Source: Brevibacillus choshinensis (GTDB lineage Bacteria > Bacillota > Bacilli > Brevibacillales > Brevibacillaceae). From it: a stretch of DNA of 64,000 nucleotides. Below are positions 59,516 through 64,000 of the stretch, piece by piece. The stretch lies in the NCBI RefSeq assembly GCF_016811915.1, contig NZ_CP069127.1, positions 5,602,501 to 5,666,500 on the forward strand, given 5' to 3'. Position 1 is the first letter of the stretch. Every line of letters starts with the position of its first letter. The translations under genes and the position numbers were made by a program. Below the pieces are notes generated by a model that had not been told where the DNA came from, made no database searches, and saw nothing but the letters and a program-made list of their open reading frames with translations.

Positions 59516-62038
59516 TTATTGATTGCGCTTGTTGTTGCGGCGGCGCTCCTGATCCTCAGCTCGGCGCTGCGCGCGGTTTTTCGGATCGGCGTCTCCGGAA
59601 GTCTCTGAATCCGGGCGCTCGGAAGGTCCTGAAGTCTGCAGCTGATCTGGATCCATACCTTGACCTCGGATCACATCCTGACGCTCCAGGTTTTGGCTCA
59701 CTTCCGCTTTCATGATGTACATAGCCACTTCTTCCTCGACAGCAGCGACCATGGACTGGAACATTTCATATCCTTCAAACTGGTACTCACGCAGCGGATC
59801 GTTCTGACCGTAAGCGCGCAGATGAATCCCTTGGCGAAGCTGATCCATCGCATCGATGTGATCCATCCACTTGCTGTCCACAGCGCGCAGGATAACGACT
59901 TTTTCAAACTCGCGAATCATATCGCCAATCTCTGCTTCACGCTGTGCATACTGCTTGGAGACTTCGTTTTTCAGGAGTTCCATGATTTCTTCCGCTTCTT
60001 TGCCTTTCAGCATCTTAGCGGTGATGGTTTCATCATGCAGGAACATGTTGTTGGCTGCATCCGCAAGTGCTTGGAGATCCCAATCCTCTGGCACCTCTTC
60101 TTTTGGACAATGCAGCTCGACATTGCGTTCCAGGACGCTGTTGATCATGCCAAGTGCGATTTCGCTCAGGTCCTCTTTCTCCAGGATGTCGCGACGCTGC
60201 TTGTAGATAACCAGACGCTGCTGGTTCATCACATCGTCGTACTGGAGTACGCCTTTACGCGCATCGAAGTTGGAGCCCTCTACCCGTTTCTGAGCAGATT
60301 CGACAGCACGTGTAACGAGACGGCTCTCGATCGGCATATCTTCTTCCATGCCGAGACGATCCATCATGTTCATGATGTTGTCCGCACCAAAACGGCGCAT
60401 CAGCTCATCCTGCATCGAAAGGAAGAACTGGGAAGAACCAGGGTCCCCTTGGCGACCGGAACGACCGCGCAGCTGGTTGTCGATCCGACGGCTCTCGTGG
60501 CGCTCGGTACCGATGATGTGCAAGCCGCCCAGGTCAGCGACTCCCTCACCCAGCTGAATGTCCGTACCACGTCCCGCCATGTTCGTCGCGATCGTGACGG
60601 CACCGTATTGACCCGCACGTGCTACGATCTCGGCTTCTCGCGCATGCTGCTTTGCATTCAGGACGTTGTGCGGTACGCCTTTTTGCTTCAGCATTTGCGA
60701 AAGACGCTCGGAGTTTTCGATGGAAATGGTACCGACCAGAATCGGTTGCCCTTTTTTATGACGCTCTACAATGTCGTTTACCACTGCACGATACTTCGCT
60801 GCTTCCGTTTTGAACACCAAGTCAGGCAAGTCCTCACGTGCGACTGGTTTGTTCGTCGGAATGACGACAACGTCGAGTCCGTAGATCTTTTTGAATTCCT
60901 CTTCTTCCGTTTTCGCCGTTCCGGTCATACCGGACAGCTTTTGATACATACGGAAGTAGTTTTGCAGGGTGATGGTCGCCAGCGTCATGCTCTCGCTCTG
61001 AACGCGCAGACCCTCTTTCGCTTCGATCGCTTGGTGGAGACCGTCGCTGTAACGACGCCCTACCATCAGACGACCGGTAAATTCGTCGACGATCACAACT
61101 TCGCCTTCCTGAACGACATAGTCCACGTCGCGTTTGAACAGGACTTGCGCTTTCAGTGCAGCCGTAATGTGATGGTTCAACGTCATATGTGCCGTATCGT
61201 ACAGGTTTTCGATATTGAACGCCTGCTCTACCTTGCTCACGCCGTCATCGGTCAAGGACACGATTTTCAGCTTTTCATCAATCGTGAAATCCTTTTCCAG
61301 CTCCAGACGTTTTACAAAGTGGGAGCAGATGTAGTACAGCTCCGTCGAACGATTCGCAGAGCCGGAAATGATCAACGGCGTACGCGCTTCGTCGATCAGG
61401 ATGCTGTCCACCTCGTCAATGATGGCATAGAAGAGCGGACGCTGAACCATCTGTTCCTTGTACAGCACCATGTTGTCGCGCAGGTAGTCAAAGCCAAATT
61501 CGTTGTTGGTTCCGTAGGTAATATCGCAAGCGTAGGCTTCACGCTTTTCTTCCGCGCTAAGTCCGTTCTTGTTCAAACCGACGGTGAGGCCCAAGAAGTT
61601 GTAGAGTTGACCCATGATGGTCGAGTCGCGCTCGGCCAAGTATTCGTTCACCGTAACGACGTGAACCCCTTTTCCCAGCAATGCGTTGAGGTAAGTGGCC
61701 AGTGTCGCTACGAGGGTTTTCCCTTCCCCCGTCTTCATCTCGGAAATGCGTCCTTCCTGCAGGACCATACCACCGATGAGCTGCACATCAAAGTGCCTCA
61801 TGCCGAGGACCCGCTTGGATGCTTCCCGAACGACGGCAAACGCTTCATTCAAAATCTTGTCCAGATCTTCCCCGTTTTGCAGGCGAGCTTTGAATTCTTC
61901 TGTCTTTTCCCGCAGCTGCTCATCGGATAGAGCCGCTATGCTTGGTTCAAGCGAATTGATCGATTCTACGCGCTTAAACATTTTTTTGACTTCGCGCTCA
62001 TTGCTATCGCCAAAAATCTTTTTAACGAGTCCTAACAT
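59516..62038 (-). CDS. secA: Preprotein translocase ATPase SecA
   Basis: 840-residue motor of the Sec pathway. Walker A region MKTGEGKTLVATLATYLNA, the DEAD-like box IIDEVDSILIDEARTPLI and the second-half motif TNMAGRGTDIQLG with GRSGRQGDPGSSQFFLS are intact. The C-terminus ends in a basic linker (KNRAQRRAEDQERRRNNKR) and lacks the Cys-rich SEC-C zinc motif that B. subtilis SecA carries. The start at 62038 (MLGLVKKIFGD) follows GAAGGGGTG; the frame from 62065 is longer but has no such site. Encoded downstream of hpf, as in B. subtilis. Confidence 0.97.
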   Translation of the reverse strand: MLGLVKKIFGDSNEREVKKMFKRVESINSLEPSIAALSDEQLREKTEEFKARLQNGEDLDKILNEAFAVVREASKRVLGMRHFDVQLIGGMVLQEGRISEMKTGEGKTLVATLATYLNALLGKGVHVVTVNEYLAERDSTIMGQLYNFLGLTVGLNKNGLSAEEKREAYACDITYGTNNEFGFDYLRDNMVLYKEQMVQRPLFYAIIDEVDSILIDEARTPLIISGSANRSTELYYICSHFVKRLELEKDFTIDEKLKIVSLTDDGVSKVEQAFNIENLYDTAHMTLNHHITAALKAQVLFKRDVDYVVQEGEVVIVDEFTGRLMVGRRYSDGLHQAIEAKEGLRVQSESMTLATITLQNYFRMYQKLSGMTGTAKTEEEEFKKIYGLDVVVIPTNKPVAREDLPDLVFKTEAAKYRAVVNDIVERHKKGQPILVGTISIENSERLSQMLKQKGVPHNVLNAKQHAREAEIVARAGQYGAVTIATNMAGRGTDIQLGEGVADLGGLHIIGTERHESRRIDNQLRGRSGRQGDPGSSQFFLSMQDELMRRFGADNIMNMMDRLGMEEDMPIESRLVTRAVESAQKRVEGSNFDARKGVLQYDDVMNQQRLVIYKQRRDILEKEDLSEIALGMINSVLERNVELHCPKEEVPEDWDLQALADAANNMFLHDETITAKMLKGKEAEEIMELLKNEVSKQYAQREAEIGDMIREFEKVVILRAVDSKWMDHIDAMDQLRQGIHLRAYGQNDPLREYQFEGYEMFQSMVAAVEEEVAMYIMKAEVSQNLERQDVIRGQGMDPDQLQTSGPSERPDSETSGDADPKNRAQRRAEDQERRRNNKRNQ

Positions 62039-62058
62039 GAGGACACCCCTTCCATATG

Positions 62059-62126
62059 CTCTCAAGTGAAAAACGGTACTTTCGCTCCCCCTTGAGAGGG
62101 CTCCAAAATATCCCTGAAACAGGGAT
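62059..62126 (-). promoter_or_regulatory. Structured leader of secA
   Basis: Two inverted repeats precede secA: ATCCCTG/CAGGGAT (62110-62126, 3-nt loop) and CTCTCAAG/CTTGAGAG (62059-62066 with 62091-62098), the latter ending about 20 nt before the start codon. They could influence translation initiation. Confidence 0.5.
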
Positions 62127-62162
62127 ACAGATTTTCCGAAAATAAACTCTCTCTAAAAATCT

Positions 62163-62192
62163 ATTTTAACAAATCTGTTCACATATACACAA
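62163..62192 (-). promoter_or_regulatory. Probable secA promoter
   Basis: TTGTGT, an 18-nt spacer and TAAAAT on the minus strand, just after the hpf terminator and about 125 nt before secA. Confidence 0.45.
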
Positions 62193-62222
62193 GTAAAGGG
62201 AGTTGCCAATAGCAACTCCCTA
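62193..62222 (-). terminator. Terminator of hpf
   Basis: AGGGAGTTGC and GCAACTCCCT form a 10-bp stem with a short loop followed by TTACTTG on the minus strand, about 33 nt after the hpf stop. Confidence 0.8.
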
Positions 62223-62254
62223 GTCTTATACGAGTGATAGGCTATAAAGTTTCG

Positions 62255-62815
62255 TTATTTGGGTTCGATCAAACCGTAGCGACCATCATTGCGACGGTAC
62301 ACCACACTCACATCGTTCGTGTCGGTATTTTGGAAGACAAAGAAGTTGTGTCCCAACATATCCATTTGCATGACAGCTTCGTGAGTATCCATTGGTTTTA
62401 GATCAAAGCGCTTGGTTCGGACGATGTCGATATACACATCTTCCTCATCGCTTCCATCAGCCAGCGCCACTGCTACCGGTTGGCTTTCACGTCCCCCCGC
62501 TTTGCTAGCAGAATCAATTCTCAATTTTCGCATTAACTTGGTTTTGTGCTTGCGAATTTGACGCTCCAGTTTTTCTACTACCAGATCGATAGCAGCGTAC
62601 ATGTCTTCATGCGTTTCCTCTGCCCGGATAATGACTCCGCCAAGCGGGATCGTTACCTCGATCGTCCCCTCGCCCCGATGAACGCGCATCGTGACTTGAG
62701 CATCGGTAGGCTGAGTGCTTTCAAAGTATTTTTCGAGACGGCCGACTTTCTTTTCCACATACTCTCGTAGTGCTTCGGTGACTTGAATGTTTTCTCCACG
62801 AATGTTAAATTTCAT
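62255..62815 (-). CDS. hpf: Long-form ribosome hibernation promoting factor
   Basis: 186 residues. The N-terminal HPF/RaiA domain (about 1-100) begins MKFNIRGENIQVTEALREYV and binds the 30S decoding region. The C-terminal domain (about 130-186; RTKRFDLKPMDTHEAVMQ, then MDMLGHNFFVFQN) dimerises two ribosomes into inactive 100S particles. The start at 62815 follows GGAAGGAGG; the longer frame from 62914 runs through the promoter. A sigma-H-like promoter lies just upstream, fitting stationary-phase induction. Confidence 0.96.
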   Translation of the reverse strand: MKFNIRGENIQVTEALREYVEKKVGRLEKYFESTQPTDAQVTMRVHRGEGTIEVTIPLGGVIIRAEETHEDMYAAIDLVVEKLERQIRKHKTKLMRKLRIDSASKAGGRESQPVAVALADGSDEEDVYIDIVRTKRFDLKPMDTHEAVMQMDMLGHNFFVFQNTDTNDVSVVYRRNDGRYGLIEPK

Positions 62816-62846
62816 GGTTCCAACCTCCTTCCGTCTATATAAAGGT

Positions 62847-62871
62847 ATTCGGCGCAATTGTAAATAATCCT
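62847..62871 (-). promoter_or_regulatory. Sigma-H-like promoter of hpf
   Basis: AGGATTA, 11 nt, GCC and GAAT on the minus strand match the sigma-H consensus RNAGGAWWW-N11-12-RNNGAAWNN. The B. subtilis orthologue is also sigma-H dependent, which supports the call. Confidence 0.7.
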
Positions 62872-62957
62872 CCTGTTTCTCTTCAAAAAACGCACACAAA
62901 ATTTTTACAATCACTCAACAATCGACAGAATTTTACCAATACTTACTACTTTCCCTA

Positions 62958-62966
62958 TGATATAAT
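62958..62966 (+). promoter_or_regulatory. Extended -10 promoter of the HD-GYP gene
   Basis: TGA-TATAAT is an extended -10 motif 62 nt before the start codon; no good -35 hexamer is visible, as is common with extended -10 promoters. Confidence 0.6.
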
Positions 62967-63027
62967 ACCTTAGTAGTCACTCACACAACCATATTTCGCG
63001 GTCGTATATCGCACAGGAGGAATCCTC

Positions 63028-64000
63028 ATGGCAGAGGTGAAACCTTCCCACTCTATTATCGGAGCTACACTCGCGCAAGACGTTTACAACGAGTATGGCC
63101 TGCTGCTCTTACCCGCAGGCGTTGTATTGCAGCAGAGTGACTTACGGCTACTAGAAGCCCATCAAATCAATAAGGTAATGCTCGCCGCGGCGGGCGAGGC
63201 TCCTGAGATGCCCGAGCCGACCCTCCATTGGAACGAAGCGCAAGCCACCCGCCAATACGTGATAGCCGTTCAGCAAACGGAGGGGCTGTTCAAGCAGATC
63301 GCTTCGGGCAGTGTCCCTTCCTTGAAGCAATTTAACGAGGCTTTTTACCCCATGCTGGATGCTGTACTTCAGCGCTGGGACTTTCTGCGCTTTATCTACA
63401 TAAAAGAAGGCACGGACAACTATACGTACCGCCATTCCTTGAATGTCGGCATTGTCGCCGCCCTCCTCGGCAAGCTTATGGGGAAATCGGAGGAAGACAT
63501 CTACTTTTTGGGGCAAGCCGGATTGCTGCATGACGTCGGGAAAATGATGATACCCGATGAGCTGTTGTCAAAACCGGAGAGCCTGACGGATGAAGAATAC
63601 GCGATCATGAAACGTCACACGAAATACGGCAGCCAGTTGCTCCGCACGATGGAACATGCCAACGAGCTGATGGCTTTATGTGCCCTGCTCCATCACGAGC
63701 GTCTGGACGGTTCGGGCTATCCGGAGGGACGCACGAGTGAAACCATCCCTTTTGAATGCCAGATCATCAGCGTTGCGGATGTTTTTGACGCCATCTGTAC
63801 GGATCGGGTGTATCGCAAGGGCACGTCTCCATTTGAAGCTGCCAACATCTTGTGGGAGCAGGCCTGTACGGGTAAATTAAATGCCTTGGTCGTGTCCCGC
63901 TTCATTCATTACATCGTTCTGTTGTACGTAGGCTCCAAAGCCGTTCTGAACAGCGGCGATGACGTGGAAATTATTATGATTCATCACGACGAGCCGATGA
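63028..64000 (+). CDS. HD-GYP domain phosphodiesterase, C-terminus outside the window
   Basis: At least 324 codons, open at the right edge. ATG at 63028 with CAGGAGG 8 nt upstream. A short N-terminal regulatory region (about 1-120) precedes an HD-GYP domain with YRHSLNVGIVAALLG, metal-binding LLHDVGKMMIPDE and the signature HHERLDGSGYPEG, so hydrolysis of cyclic di-GMP is plausible. No transmembrane segment is seen, unlike the HD-GYP protein at 43707. Confidence 0.92.
   Translation, partial: MAEVKPSHSIIGATLAQDVYNEYGLLLLPAGVVLQQSDLRLLEAHQINKVMLAAAGEAPEMPEPTLHWNEAQATRQYVIAVQQTEGLFKQIASGSVPSLKQFNEAFYPMLDAVLQRWDFLRFIYIKEGTDNYTYRHSLNVGIVAALLGKLMGKSEEDIYFLGQAGLLHDVGKMMIPDELLSKPESLTDEEYAIMKRHTKYGSQLLRTMEHANELMALCALLHHERLDGSGYPEGRTSETIPFECQIISVADVFDAICTDRVYRKGTSPFEAANILWEQACTGKLNALVVSRFIHYIVLLYVGSKAVLNSGDDVEIIMIHHDEPM

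Noticed and set aside
59660..61930. 756-codon plus-strand open frame opposite secA
   Set aside because: It lies antisense to secA with Phe/His/Arg-rich composition; its length is explained by codon bias on the other strand.
1..64000. CRISPR arrays, tRNA or rRNA genes, insertion sequences
   Set aside because: No regularly spaced direct repeats, cloverleaf sequences, rRNA signatures or transposase frames were seen on reading both strands.

Overview
The window looks like a chromosomal segment of a Brevibacillus-like member of the Bacillales/Paenibacillales. Most genes lie on the minus strand, start sites carry strong GGAGG-type ribosome binding sites with frequent GTG and TTG starts, and many operons end in hairpins with U-runs. 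The gene order hpf-secA-prfB-cccB / ftsE-ftsX-(M23)-ctpB-minJ / uvrB-uvrA-yvlD-hprK-yvoF-hisZGDBHAF(IE) follows the B. subtilis chromosome, with several insertions and losses. The genus is inferred from gene content and sequence style, not from a database search.

Layout. (1) 1-6.9 kb: a TAXI-type TRAP uptake operon (binding protein, DUF1850 protein, fused permease running off the left edge) with its own two-component system, a sensor kinase with a solute-binding-like sensor and an NtrC-class sigma-54 activator. A matching -24/-12 promoter and a cre box lie in front of the binding-protein gene. (2) 6.9-15.9 kb: an acetyltransferase, the complete histidine operon, acyltransferase yvoF and hprK. 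(3) 16-18.3 kb: a plus-strand agr-like peptide-signalling operon (kinase, AgrB, and a 47-residue AgrD-like precursor without cysteine). (4) 18.3-27.2 kb: yvlD, an HD hydrolase, uvrA and uvrB with a perfect SOS box, an orphan FlgD-like gene with a sigma-D-like promoter, and a secreted YcdB/YcdC-type protein. (5) 27.3-27.9 kb: gene-free DNA with two adjacent long imperfect hairpins of about 200 bp each. (6) 28-33.9 kb: cell-division and envelope genes minJ, ctpB, an EnvC-like M23 protein, ftsX and ftsE. (7) 34-54.6 kb: accessory and metabolic genes placed between ftsE and cccB: an iron alcohol dehydrogenase, a second sigma-54-controlled operon (M20 amidohydrolase and YfcC-type transporter) with a divergent activator, argGH, a small module described below, and argCBD-carAB-argF. 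(8) 54.6-64 kb: cccB, YciI and VOC proteins, prfB with its programmed frameshift, a hypothetical gene, a subtilase, secA, hpf and a truncated HD-GYP gene.

The most unusual locus is at 43.7-45.95 kb. It holds two tandem RNA motifs with identical 16-nt loop frameworks and covarying stems, each able to form a pseudoknot. They are followed by a 25-codon gene whose product looks like a bare signal peptide ending in NYNIG, a terminator, a DUF5317 membrane protein, and a membrane-anchored HD-GYP protein. This could be an undescribed peptide- and RNA-controlled cyclic-di-GMP module.

Regulatory themes: HprK links to the cre box of the TRAP operon through P-Ser-HPr and CcpA. Arginine boxes lie at all three arginine promoters. 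Sigma-54, sigma-H, sigma-D and LexA sites can be read directly from the sequence. No tRNA, rRNA, CRISPR array or intact insertion sequence was recognised.
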